In this document: positions 1 to 8,363 of the stretch, piece by piece
Position numbering within the stretch: position 1 is the first letter of the stretch
Layout: every line of letters begins with the position of its first letter
Source of the DNA: JBBIQS01 sp037442205
Lineage (GTDB): Bacteria; Myxococcota; Myxococcia; Myxococcales; UBA5297
Reading direction: 5' to 3'
DNA: 64,000 nucleotides
NCBI GenBank assembly: GCA_037442205.1
Contig: JBBIQS010000020.1
Location: 1 to 64,000 of the forward strand
The notes under the pieces: model-generated
What the model was told of the DNA's origin: nothing
Database searches by the model: none
Seen by the model: only the letters and a program-made list of their open reading frames with translations
Position numbers and translations under genes: made by a program

Positions 1-1493
1 AGTCGCTCTACCGCCGCGCGGTCAACGAGAACCCGGCCTCGCGCTTCGCCACCGCCGGCGAGCTGTTCGACGCCCTGGCCGAGCTGGTGGCCACCGAGCC
101 GCCGTCGGCCGAGCCGGTCCGCCCGGAGCCGATGCGCCCCGCCCCCCCGATCGCCCCGGCCCAGCGCCCGCCGACCCAGCCTCCGCGCCCGGCCAGTTCG
201 TCGGCAAACCTGGCCTCGGCCCTGGCTCCACTCGAGCCGCGCGCCCCCGGGGCCGGCCGCCGCTCGAGCAACGACTCGCGGCCGCCGCCACCTCCCGCCG
301 CCGCCTTCAGCGAGCCGGCCTTCGTCAAGAAGCCAGCCACCCAGCCGCCTGCTCCGGCGCAGCCGCCCTCCCAGCTCCCTCGCGCCAGCGCGCGCCCCGC
401 GCTCGATGAGACGCCAGTGGCGCGCGATCCGCGCCGCGCCAAGCACAAGAAGAAGAGCCAGACCACCCTCAAGCTGGCGATCCTGGCGGTCGCCGGCATC
501 CTGGCCGGCCTGCTGGTCGGCTGGGGCTACCTGTCCTACGTGCAGCGGCCGGCGCCCAAGCAGGCTGTCGGCGACCAAGGCCCGAGCCCGCAGCCGACGC
601 CGGCTCCGGCGGCCACCGTCGCCGACGCCGGAAATCCCGCCGCCGACGAGGCCAAGAAGCTCGAGGAGCAGCGGTCGGCGGAGCAGAAGGCGGCCGAGGC
701 CAGGAAGGCGGAGGAGGCGCGGCAGGCCGAGGAGCAGAAGCTCGCCCAGGACAAGGGCGACAAGGCCAAGGCCGAGCAAGATGCCAGGCAGAAGGCCGAC
801 GAGGAGCGCAAGCGCAAGGAGGCGCTGGAGAAGGCCTTCGCCGCCAAGCCCGAGCCTGCCAAGGCGGTGGAGACCGCCAAGGTCGAGACGGCCGCGATCC
901 AGCCCAGGGCCGAGGGCTGTCCAGCGGGGATGAAGCTGATCCCGGCCGGCGCCTTCAAGATGGGCACCTCGCGCGACGACCCGATGATGGGCTTCGACGA
1001 GAAGCCGCTGGCCGCGGTCACCACCCGGGCCTACTGCATCGACTTCTTCGAGTTCCCCAACCGCGTCGGCGCCGAGCCCAAGGTCGGGGTGAGCTACCAG
1101 GCGGCCGAGGCGGCCTGCAAGGCGCGCAACCGGCGGCTGTGCACCGAGGAGGAGTGGGAGCGGGCCTGCAAGGGCCCCGGCAACTCCCGCTTCCCCTACG
1201 GCGTCAGCTTCGACGCCGCCGCCTGCAACACCCAGGACGGCAACGGCGACCCGCGCTCGCTGGCCGCCTCCGGCACCTTCGCTCGCTGCCGCTCGGCCTT
1301 CGGCATCGCCGACATGAGCGGCAACGCCGCCGAGTGGACCAGCTCCTCCTACGGCCCGGACACCCCGGAGAAGTCCGTCAAGGGCGGCGCCTCGGACCGC
1401 CCCGACTACGACACCCGCTGCGCCTCCCGCAAGAGCGCCGCGCCCAGCGCCCACACCGACAAGCTGGGCTTCCGCTGCTGCGCCGATCCCTGA
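1..1493 (+). CDS. Ser/Thr protein kinase C-terminal part fused to an FGE-sulfatase (SUMF1-like) domain, 5' truncated
   Basis: The reading frame is open from the left edge, so the start lies outside the window. The first visible residues (ENPASRFATAGELFDAL) look like the last helix of a bacterial Ser/Thr kinase domain. A Pro/Ala-rich linker of roughly 110 residues follows, then a basic stop and one membrane helix near residues 157-178, a charged Glu/Lys/Ala stretch likely to be coiled coil, and a C-terminal domain of about 190 residues. That domain has FGE-sulfatase hallmarks (MKLIPAGAFKMG, LCTEEEWERAC, DMSGNAAEW, GFRCC). By analogy with this architecture the kinase is cytoplasmic and the FGE-like domain is outside the inner membrane. 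These domains often act as binding or sensor modules rather than enzymes. Substrate unknown; domain assignment is confident, kinase assignment rests on the short tail. Confidence 0.8.
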   Translation, partial: SLYRRAVNENPASRFATAGELFDALAELVATEPPSAEPVRPEPMRPAPPIAPAQRPPTQPPRPASSSANLASALAPLEPRAPGAGRRSSNDSRPPPPPAAAFSEPAFVKKPATQPPAPAQPPSQLPRASARPALDETPVARDPRRAKHKKKSQTTLKLAILAVAGILAGLLVGWGYLSYVQRPAPKQAVGDQGPSPQPTPAPAATVADAGNPAADEAKKLEEQRSAEQKAAEARKAEEARQAEEQKLAQDKGDKAKAEQDARQKADEERKRKEALEKAFAAKPEPAKAVETAKVETAAIQPRAEGCPAGMKLIPAGAFKMGTSRDDPMMGFDEKPLAAVTTRAYCIDFFEFPNRVGAEPKVGVSYQAAEAACKARNRRLCTEEEWERACKGPGNSRFPYGVSFDAAACNTQDGNGDPRSLAASGTFARCRSAFGIADMSGNAAEWTSSSYGPDTPEKSVKGGASDRPDYDTRCASRKSAAPSAHTDKLGFRCCADP

Positions 1494-1726
1494 GGCTGGA
1501 AGCTCCCGGTCTTCCTGCCGATTTGCGCGCTCTTCGCCGGCTGGCTGGAGAGCCCGCGCGGGGGGCGTGCGCCGCGACGAAAAATCGAGGGGCGCATCCA
1601 ATCGATGCGAGTGATGGAGGCCTCCGGCGAGGTCCCCACTGGCCGCCGGCAATGGCAGCGAGCGCGACAGCATCGGCCGCCCCGCGGGCGGTGGCGCACA
1701 CCTCAAGAAGAAAAGGGAGAGCGATC

Positions 1727-2236
1727 ATGGTCGAGGAGCGAATCAAGCAGGCGCTGGAGAAGATCCCCTACGGCGTGGCGGTTGTGACGGTGGGCCGCGG
1801 CGGGGCAGAGAACGGGCTGGCCGTCTCTTGGATGAGCCAGGTGTCGTTCGATCCGCCGCTGGTGATGGTGGCCGTCGCCAAGCTGCACTACAGCGAGGAA
1901 TTTCTGCGCAGCACCAAGACCTTCGTGATCAACCTGCTCGGCGCCGACCAGCAGAAGCTGGCGGCCCACTTCGCCCGCGAGTCGGTGAGTGGCGAGGACA
2001 AGCTGGGCCAGGTGGCGGCGCGGCCCTCGGCCGGCGGCGCGGCGATCCTCGAGGAGGCACGGGCCTGGCTGGGCTGCGAGGTGGTGCAGATCCACTCCGC
2101 CGGCGACCACCTGCTGGTCATCGGCAGGGTGGAGGAGGGCGAGGTGGTCAACCAGAGCCGGGCGCTGACCAGCGAGTCGGGCCTGCGTTACCGCCAGAGC
2201 AAGCCGGCGCGGACCGCCGACCAGGTCCAGCAGTAA
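1727..2236 (+). CDS. Flavin reductase-like (FMN-binding) protein
   Basis: A 169-residue protein of the flavin reductase/FMN-binding split-barrel family. It reduces FMN or FAD with NAD(P)H, or uses bound FMN for another reduction. Family features seen are the N-terminal segment PYGVAVVTVG, the flavin-contacting stretch AVSWMSQVSFDPPLVMVAV, and FVINLLG. Length matches the family. The ATG at 1727 is chosen because AAGGGAGA ends about six bases before it; the frame stays open upstream but has no comparable ribosome site. It lies 22 bp before a ferredoxin-NADP reductase gene, so the two are probably cotranscribed and may share electron flow. Physiological partner unknown. Confidence 0.85.
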   Translation: MVEERIKQALEKIPYGVAVVTVGRGGAENGLAVSWMSQVSFDPPLVMVAVAKLHYSEEFLRSTKTFVINLLGADQQKLAAHFARESVSGEDKLGQVAARPSAGGAAILEEARAWLGCEVVQIHSAGDHLLVIGRVEEGEVVNQSRALTSESGLRYRQSKPARTADQVQQ

Positions 2237-2258
2237 CGCGCGGGGAACGAGAGCGACG

Positions 2259-3725
2259 ATGGCCAACCAGAAGCTCAGGATCGCCGTAGTGGGAGCGGGA
2301 CCGGCCGGGTTCTTCGCCATCGCCGACCTCCTGAAGAAGTCCGAGCTGGTGGAGCGGGTGGACCTGTTCGACCGCCTGCCCACGCCCTACGGGCTGGTGC
2401 GCAACGGCGTGGCCCCCGACCACCAGAGCATCAAGTCCATCGCCGGCAAGTACGCCAAGGACGCCGAGGGCGGCGGCGCCCGCTTCCGGCTGTTCGGCAA
2501 CGTGGAGATCGGCCGCGACCTGTCGGTCGAGGAGCTGCGCGCCCGCTACCACGCGGTGATCTTCAGCCACGGCGCCCAGGACAACCGGCGGATGGGGGTG
2601 CCGGGCGAGGAGCTGAGCGGGGTGCACCCGGCCTCGATCTTCGTCGCCTGGTACAACGGCCAGCCCGACTGCGCCGAGGCCAGCTACCAGTTGGACACCG
2701 AGCGGGCGGTGGTGGTGGGGACCGGCAACGTGGCGGTGGACGTCGCCCGCATCCTGCTCAAGCCGGCTGAGGATTTGGCCAAGACCGACATCAGCGACCG
2801 GGCGCTGGCCGACCTGCGTCGCGACCGGATCCGCGAGGTGGTGATGCTCGGCCGCCAGAGCCAGGCCCACGCGGCCTACACTCCGGCCGAGCTGGAAGAG
2901 CTGACCGAGATCCCCGGGGTCGACCTGGTGATTTCGCCGGAGGACCGGCGGCTCGACCCGGTCTCCGAGGAGGCGCTGGCCAAGGGGACGCTGGAACCTC
3001 GGGTGCGCAAGAACCTGGCGATCGTCGCCGCCAAGGCCAAGACCGAGCCCACCCCGGGCAACAAGGTGATCCGGCTGAGGTTCTTCTCCTCGCCGGTGGC
3101 GGTGCTGGGGACCGAGAAGGTCGAGGGCTTCCGCATCGGCGAGAACGAGCTGCAGCTGGGCCCCAACGGCAAGTCGCGGCCGGTGCCCACCGGCCGGACC
3201 GAGGAGATCTCCTGCGGGCTGGTCTTCCGCTCGATCGGCTACAAGGTGGCCCCGCTGGCCGGGCTCCCCTACGACGACAAGACCGCCAGCGTGCCGCATG
3301 ACAAGGGCCAGGTGCTGGAGGCCCCGGGCGGCAGGAAGGTCCCGGGAGTCTTCGTCGCCGGCTGGGCCAAGCGCGGTCCCACCGGCGTCATCGGCACCAA
3401 CAAGCCCGACGCTTCGGAGACCGTGGCCACGCTGCTGCAGGAGCATGCGGCCGGGGCGCTGCCCGCCCCGAGCGCCGGCCAGGACCCGGCGGACGTCGCC
3501 GCGCTGCTGGAGAGCCGCCAGGTGCAGTTCGTCGGCTACTCCGACTGGAAGCTGCTCGACCAGCTGGAGGTGGAGTCGGGCAAGCAGGAAGGGCGGCCGC
3601 GGCGCAAGTTCACCGACCTGCCCTCGATGTTCAAGGCCATCGGCGACAACAAGCTCGGCTCGTTGCCGCACGACCGGCTGATCGGCTCCGGCCAGGTCGG
3701 TGCCGTGGGCGCCGGCCGCCGGTAG
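2259..3725 (+). CDS. FprA/adrenodoxin-type ferredoxin-NADP(+) reductase
   Basis: A 488-residue flavoprotein of the adrenodoxin reductase (FprA) family, which moves electrons between NADPH and ferredoxin. The FAD-binding GAGPAG motif is at residues 12-17 and is followed by the typical PTPYGLVRNGVAPDH stretch. The second dinucleotide site (VVVGTGNVAVDVARIL) lies mid-protein and WAKRGPTGVIGTNK near the C-terminus. All are diagnostic, and length is near the usual 450-500. It sits just behind the flavin reductase gene, probably as one transcript. No ferredoxin or P450 gene is adjacent, so its partner is not visible here. It converges on the membrane protein gene that ends at 3729. Confidence 0.9.
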   Translation: MANQKLRIAVVGAGPAGFFAIADLLKKSELVERVDLFDRLPTPYGLVRNGVAPDHQSIKSIAGKYAKDAEGGGARFRLFGNVEIGRDLSVEELRARYHAVIFSHGAQDNRRMGVPGEELSGVHPASIFVAWYNGQPDCAEASYQLDTERAVVVGTGNVAVDVARILLKPAEDLAKTDISDRALADLRRDRIREVVMLGRQSQAHAAYTPAELEELTEIPGVDLVISPEDRRLDPVSEEALAKGTLEPRVRKNLAIVAAKAKTEPTPGNKVIRLRFFSSPVAVLGTEKVEGFRIGENELQLGPNGKSRPVPTGRTEEISCGLVFRSIGYKVAPLAGLPYDDKTASVPHDKGQVLEAPGGRKVPGVFVAGWAKRGPTGVIGTNKPDASETVATLLQEHAAGALPAPSAGQDPADVAALLESRQVQFVGYSDWKLLDQLEVESGKQEGRPRRKFTDLPSMFKAIGDNKLGSLPHDRLIGSGQVGAVGAGRR

Positions 3726-3728
3726 CCC

Positions 3729-5522
3729 TCAGTTCACCGGCCCGCCGCCGACTCCGAAGATGCACCACTGGATGTTGGCGGCGGTCACCGCGAAGCTGAC
3801 CTTGGCCGTCTTGCCGGCCAGGGCGCTGGTGTCCAGGTCCTTCTCCAGGAGCTTGCGTCCGGCGACGTCCTCTTCAAGCAGCACCTGATCGCCGACCTGG
3901 ACCTTGAAGTGGACCTGGGCGTCGGGGCGGGAGAGGTCGGCCAGCCCGTAGCGCAGGTGCAGGGTCTTGCCCAGCGGCACCTCCGCGTATTCCAGCCGGC
4001 GCTCCTTGCCGGTGAGATGCGGGTGGAGCAGCAGCAGCTTCTCCTCGCGGCCGGAGTACTTGAGCTCGCCGCCCAGCGGGCGCCCGGTCATGTAGAAGTC
4101 ATTGTTGTCGTAGTGGCTGCACTCCCAGCGCTCCATCTGGTTGTTGAAGTAGTCGCAGGGGTAGTCGCCCAGGAAGACCTGGGCGTGCGGCAGCTCTCGA
4201 TAGAAGTAGTCGCCGCTGGGCAGCATCCGGCGCACGCCGGCTCCCAGCAGCAGCAGCGCCACCGCCGCCACCGGCAGCAGCCGCTCCCAGCGCACCCGCG
4301 AGGTCGACGGGTCGAGCGGTGCCGCGGGCCGGCCGAAGGGAGGCAGCAGCGCCGCCAGCGGCGCCACACTCAGGGCCAGCTGCGGCAGGTTGAACTCCAG
4401 GCGGTACCAGGCGTAGGTGGCGTGGAAGGCGACGGGCACGAGCAGCGCCCAGGCCAGGAGGATGGCCTCGCGCCAGCGCCGCACCGCCAGCACCGCCACC
4501 CCGAGCAGCGCCGGGAAGAAGAGCGGGAAGTGGCCGAGGAAGCCCTCGGGGCCGGTGAGGACCCGCTTCATCCCGGCAGTGATGGCCGAGAGGGTGAAGG
4601 TGAAGTCGGTGGCGTGGGAGTGCATCCCCGCCTGGCCGTGCTCGCGGATCAGGATCCGGTGGTAGCCGGTGGCCAGCGGCGAGCCGTACATGTACCAGTT
4701 GAGGCCCAGGTAGCAGGTGGCGGGGATGGCGGCGGCGATGCAGAACCGCAGCGCGCCCTTGAAGTCCTTCTGCAGCAGGAACAGCAGCAGCAGCGGCGGG
4801 CCGTAGAGCACGTTGGTGGACTTGGCGAAGACGCCGACCCCCAGCAGCGCCCCGGCGAGCAGAGGCTTCTTGCCCAGTGCGGCGTCGATCGCCGCCAGCA
4901 CGATCACCGTGTAGAAGACGTCGTTGTTGAAGCCCCAGACCCGGTCGTAGATCCACGGAGTGGCCACGAAGGCCACGCTTGCCGCCAGCGCCGCCGGCCG
5001 ACTGGCCACACGCGTCGCCACTCGGTACGCGAAGAGCGCCATCAGCAGGTAGAAGACGAACTGGAAGACCAGGCTGCCGAGCGGTCCGAAGGCCCAGATG
5101 AAGGGCAGCGAGACCAGCGGCATCAGGATCGGGTGCTTGGGCCACCACTCTCCGTTCCGGCCCAGGGCGATGTTGCTCCAGGCGGCGTCGATGTTCTGGT
5201 TCCAGCCCAGGTCCTGGTCGTACCAGGAGTGGGGGTGCATCGACTCCTGGCGCAGCGAGTGGTTCTCGAGCACGCCGCGGGCGACGTTCATGTAGAAGGC
5301 GCCGTCGCCGAAGAGCCACTTGTTGGGCACCCAGTGCTGGTTGATCGCCCAGCCGCCGAGGATCGCCGCCAGCAGCACCACCGGCAGCCAGAAGTGGCGC
5401 GACATCTCCGAGACCGGGCTTGGCTGCTTCTGCGGCTCGGCGGCGGTGGAGCGGGTACCGGTCTGGCCGTAGAGCTCGGCCAGGTCGGGGATGGGCGGCA
5501 GATCGGACGAGGGCTGGGCCAT
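3729..5522 (-). CDS. Polytopic membrane protein, glycosyltransferase family 39-like, with C-terminal beta domain
   Basis: A 597-residue protein with a short Pro-rich cytoplasmic N-terminus, about ten membrane helices, and a soluble C-terminal part after about residue 430. An acidic motif in the first loop (FGDGAFYMNVARG) after helix 1 resembles the D-x-x-F/Y region of GT-C enzymes that transfer sugars from polyprenyl-phosphate donors. The last 60 residues (ending NIQWCIFGVGGGPVN) resemble the end of the protein encoded at 63199-64000, suggesting a shared beta-sandwich accessory domain. The stop is 3 bp from the convergent reductase gene. It follows a second membrane protein gene by 5 bp, so they likely form an operon. 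Donor and acceptor unknown. Confidence 0.7.
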   Translation of the reverse strand: MAQPSSDLPPIPDLAELYGQTGTRSTAAEPQKQPSPVSEMSRHFWLPVVLLAAILGGWAINQHWVPNKWLFGDGAFYMNVARGVLENHSLRQESMHPHSWYDQDLGWNQNIDAAWSNIALGRNGEWWPKHPILMPLVSLPFIWAFGPLGSLVFQFVFYLLMALFAYRVATRVASRPAALAASVAFVATPWIYDRVWGFNNDVFYTVIVLAAIDAALGKKPLLAGALLGVGVFAKSTNVLYGPPLLLLFLLQKDFKGALRFCIAAAIPATCYLGLNWYMYGSPLATGYHRILIREHGQAGMHSHATDFTFTLSAITAGMKRVLTGPEGFLGHFPLFFPALLGVAVLAVRRWREAILLAWALLVPVAFHATYAWYRLEFNLPQLALSVAPLAALLPPFGRPAAPLDPSTSRVRWERLLPVAAVALLLLGAGVRRMLPSGDYFYRELPHAQVFLGDYPCDYFNNQMERWECSHYDNNDFYMTGRPLGGELKYSGREEKLLLLHPHLTGKERRLEYAEVPLGKTLHLRYGLADLSRPDAQVHFKVQVGDQVLLEEDVAGRKLLEKDLDTSALAGKTAKVSFAVTAANIQWCIFGVGGGPVN

Positions 5523-5527
5523 GTTGG

Positions 5528-7186
5528 TCAGCGTCCCCAGAATGGCGGCGAGGCGCGGCCGGGGCTGGGCAGGAAGCGCTCCATCAAGAAGGTGTAGGTC
5601 CCCTGGTCGCGGGCGCGGCTCGCCTCATCGTACGGGCGGGCGGCGGCGTGGATTGCGCACACCAGCGCGAAGGCCGCCGCGGCGGCGGCGAGCAAGCCCT
5701 TGGCCGGGGCAGGGGCGATCGCGCGCACCACCAGCGCCATGGCCGCGGCGACCGCCAGCAGCACCGGCAGCGCGGCCCAGGGATTGGGAACGCCGAGCAG
5801 CGAGAAGACGGTCTGCGGCAGGTAGCCGTGGGAGAGGAAGGGGAGCGCCACCTGCCAGAGGGCGTTGGTGAGCGAGTCGGGGATGTAGTTGAGGAAGGTC
5901 ATCGCGCTGGTGGCGAAGATCGACAGCGCGGCCAGCCCGGCGGCGGCGCCGGCGGCCAGCTTCTGTCCCAGGCTCTCGACGAAGCGGCCGGCGGGCAGCA
6001 GCAGGAAGGGCACCAGCGGGGTCAGGTGGCGTGGGCCGGTGGTCCAGCCCCAGGAGTCGTAGGAGAAGCTGGCGGTGAAGTAGGCGTAGAAGACCAGCAG
6101 CCTCGCGCTCAGCGCCAGCTCCTTGCGCGCCGCCGCCGGCCAGAGCGAAGGCCGCAGCCCGGGCAGCGCCAGGAGCAGGAACGGCGACAGCGCGAACAGC
6201 CCGCGCAGCGGCGAGAAGAACGACAGGAACAGGGCGCGCAGGTCGGGCAGCTTGACGCCCAGGAATCCGCCGCGGTGCCAGCCCTGGTAGGCGGCGTCGT
6301 TCAGGTACTTGTAGCCGGAGTCGAGCGGGCCGCCGAAGGCCGCCTGGTGGTAGAGCGCCAGCAGGATGGCCACCGGGAGCACGCCGAGGAGCGCCAGCGC
6401 GACGGCGCTCAGCTTGCCGCGCGCGTTCCCCGGGGCGACGGCGAGCCCGTAGGCGGCCAGGGGGACGAGCGCCAGCGCTCCAGTGTACTCGGCGGCGACG
6501 GTGAGCCCGGCCAGCATCCCGGCGACCAGGTAGCCCCAGCGCGGCCATTCCCCGCGGCTGAGTCGAAAGAGCGCGTAGAAGCAGGCGAACACCAGCACCG
6601 CAGTGGTCTGGTGGCTCATGAAGAGCTCGGAGTAGCTGAAGGCCAGCGTCCCCAGGGCGTAGGTGGCGGTGAGCGCGTCGGCCAGCGGCTCGGGCAGGTG
6701 GACGCGCAAGTAGCGGCGCAGCGGGATCAAGAGGAGCAGCGCCGGCAGCAGGGTGGCGAAGAGCCGGGCGAAGAAGACCAGCGGCACCTCGCCCACCGGC
6801 AGCGGGCTGCGCAGGGCCTTGAGCGCGGCGTAGACCGGCACCGCCGCCACCGACAGCAGCGGCGCCTTGGAGGGGAAGTAGTGCTCCTCGGCGAAGCGCG
6901 GCTGGCCGCGGACCTCGGGGCAGGGCCGGCGCTCGACCACCTGCCCGTCCTGGCGCGCCACCGCCACGCAGCTCAGGTCGCCGATCGGCCCCTGCTCCCT
7001 GAGGATGTCATTGATCTCGAAGGTCCCGTGATCGACCAGGGCCCGGGTCTGGTGGAGCCGGCACAGCTCGTTGGGGCTGCGCAGCGCGGGAAGGTAGGGG
7101 AAGAGGCTGAGGTAGATGAACGCGGGCAACAGGATGGCCCAGTTCGCCCTCGCCCAGCGCCCAACCCTTGGAAGTATCTCGCTCAT
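5528..7186 (-). CDS. Polytopic membrane protein, probable GT-C-type glycosyltransferase or relative
   Basis: A 552-residue protein with about twelve hydrophobic helices. The long loop after helix 1 (about residues 35-95) carries conserved-looking polar residues including RSPNELCRLHQTRALVDHG, which may be the extracytoplasmic catalytic loop of a GT-C fold. A motif EEHYFPSKAPLLS in this loop is typical of PMT/ArnT-like membrane proteins where a Lys or Asp before the second helix contacts the lipid donor. It begins the two-gene minus-strand unit with the gene at 3729-5522. Its start codon faces the radical SAM gene across a short divergent region. I cannot name the substrate, and a non-enzymatic transporter role is not excluded. 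Confidence 0.65.
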   Translation of the reverse strand: MSEILPRVGRWARANWAILLPAFIYLSLFPYLPALRSPNELCRLHQTRALVDHGTFEINDILREQGPIGDLSCVAVARQDGQVVERRPCPEVRGQPRFAEEHYFPSKAPLLSVAAVPVYAALKALRSPLPVGEVPLVFFARLFATLLPALLLLIPLRRYLRVHLPEPLADALTATYALGTLAFSYSELFMSHQTTAVLVFACFYALFRLSRGEWPRWGYLVAGMLAGLTVAAEYTGALALVPLAAYGLAVAPGNARGKLSAVALALLGVLPVAILLALYHQAAFGGPLDSGYKYLNDAAYQGWHRGGFLGVKLPDLRALFLSFFSPLRGLFALSPFLLLALPGLRPSLWPAAARKELALSARLLVFYAYFTASFSYDSWGWTTGPRHLTPLVPFLLLPAGRFVESLGQKLAAGAAAGLAALSIFATSAMTFLNYIPDSLTNALWQVALPFLSHGYLPQTVFSLLGVPNPWAALPVLLAVAAAMALVVRAIAPAPAKGLLAAAAAAFALVCAIHAAARPYDEASRARDQGTYTFLMERFLPSPGRASPPFWGR

Positions 7187-7275
7187 TTTCTATCGGGTGC
7201 CGGACAATCGCCGAGCAGCGACGGAGATGTCAAACCGCACACCCGTCAACCGGGATTGCGGCGGCAGGACGGCAA

Positions 7276-7292
7276 CTGTACAGTTGTTCAGT
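7276..7292 (+). promoter_or_regulatory. Putative LexA (SOS) box before radical SAM gene 1
   Basis: The 17 bases CTGTACAGTTGTTCAGT fit 15 of 17 positions of the Myxococcus xanthus LexA motif CTRHAMRYBYGTTCAGS (motif recalled from the literature). The box ends one base before the ATG, so any transcript controlled here is nearly leaderless or starts upstream and runs through the operator. The same element, better conserved, precedes the next gene. Confidence 0.6.
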
Positions 7293-7293
7293 C

Positions 7294-8274
7294 ATGAGAC
7301 GCACCGGGCGCTCGGCCCCTCGCCAGCTGTGCCTTCCCATCGACCTGGCCCCGGCCCCCGGCCGACCCGGCGGGCGCGAGCTCGAGAACCAGCGCGAGGT
7401 CGAGTTCCGAGAGATGACCTGCCGCTCGATCCTGACCTGGGTCGACGGGGCGCGGGCCGCCGACTTCTTCTCGGTCAACCCCTACCGCGGCTGCGAGTTC
7501 GGCTGCGTCTACTGCTACGCCCGCTACACCCACGAGTTCCTCGACCACGCCTCCTCGGACGACTTCGAGCGCATCGTCTACGTCAAGGTGAACGCGCCGC
7601 AGGTGCTGGCCCGCGAGCTCAAGCGCAAGAACGTCTTGGAGCACGGGCTGGGGCTGAGCAGCGCCACCGATCCCTATCAGCCGGCGGAGCGGCGCTTCAT
7701 GCTCACCCAGCGGCTGCTGGAGACGCTGCTGCCGTACCGCGGGCTGTCGCTGTCCGTGATCACCAAGAGCGCGCTGGTCGAGAGGGACGCCCCGCTCTTG
7801 GCCGAGCTGGCCCGCCGTCACGAGGTGAAGGTCCTCCTCTCCTGCATCACCGTCGATCCGGCGCTGCAGCGGGCCCTCGAGCCGCGGGCCCCAACCCCCG
7901 AGCGGCGGATGGCGGCGCTGGCCAGGCTGTCGGGGATGGGCATCGACACCGGCCTGATCCTGGCGCCGATCCTTCCCGGCCTCACCGATTCCTTCGAGCA
8001 GCTGCGGGCCACCCTCGAGCGCGCCCGCGCCGCCGGCGCCCGCAGCGTCACCAGCCAGGTCCTGTTCCTTCCCACCGCCACCCGCCCGCGCTTCCTTTCC
8101 TTCCTCTCCGCGTTCCGCCCGGCGCTGGTCCCGCACTACCAGGAGGCCTTCCGCGCCGGCCGCGACACCCCGCCCGCCCTGCGCGAGCGGATCGAGGCCC
8201 GCCTCGAGCGGGCGCTGGCCGCCGCCGGCTTCCGCGCCGAGCAGGCCTGCGAGGTCCGCGGCCAGTCCTCCTGA
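7294..8274 (+). CDS. Spore photoproduct lyase-like radical SAM protein 1 (PA0069/Rv2578c type)
   Basis: A 326-residue radical SAM protein. The [4Fe-4S]/SAM site is CxxxCxxC at C67, C71 and C74 in NPYRGCEFGCVYC. This and the following YARYTHEFL place it in the SplB-like family often annotated as Rv2578c/PA0069-type. Known SplB repairs thymine dimers of the spore-photoproduct kind, but for this non-spore subfamily the reaction is not established. The ATG at 7294 is chosen because a LexA-like box abuts it and the paralogue downstream shows the same arrangement; no Shine-Dalgarno is evident. The next in-frame ATG (7414) would remove about 40 residues before the conserved part. It is the first of two paralogues in tandem, which suggests DNA-damage-inducible expression. 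Confidence 0.85.
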   Translation: MRRTGRSAPRQLCLPIDLAPAPGRPGGRELENQREVEFREMTCRSILTWVDGARAADFFSVNPYRGCEFGCVYCYARYTHEFLDHASSDDFERIVYVKVNAPQVLARELKRKNVLEHGLGLSSATDPYQPAERRFMLTQRLLETLLPYRGLSLSVITKSALVERDAPLLAELARRHEVKVLLSCITVDPALQRALEPRAPTPERRMAALARLSGMGIDTGLILAPILPGLTDSFEQLRATLERARAAGARSVTSQVLFLPTATRPRFLSFLSAFRPALVPHYQEAFRAGRDTPPALRERIEARLERALAAAGFRAEQACEVRGQSS

Positions 8275-8346
8275 GCCTGGAAGTGGCTCAGGTCGCCGCA
8301 ACGACAGCCGATTTCTCGACACCGTCAACCGGATGTCAGAGTCGAC

Positions 8347-8363
8347 CTGTAAGCTTGTTCAGC
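8347..8363 (+). promoter_or_regulatory. LexA (SOS) box before radical SAM gene 2, full consensus match
   Basis: CTGTAAGCTTGTTCAGC fits all 17 positions of CTRHAMRYBYGTTCAGS, the LexA motif recalled for Myxococcus xanthus, and directly abuts the ATG at 8364. An identical 11-mer CCGTCAACCGG lies 14 bp upstream of this box (8322-8332) and 22 bp upstream of the first box (7243-7253), so the control regions of the two genes look duplicated. Confidence 0.7.

Noticed and set aside
1139..1726. Extension of the flavin reductase frame upstream to 1139
   Set aside because: The extension is the shadow of the upstream gene and lacks a ribosome site; the ATG at 1727 has a good one and gives the family's normal length.
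7116..8363. Extension of the second radical SAM gene into a 744-residue frame
   Set aside because: The upstream part overlaps the first radical SAM gene in another frame. The paralogue and LexA box fix the start at 8364.
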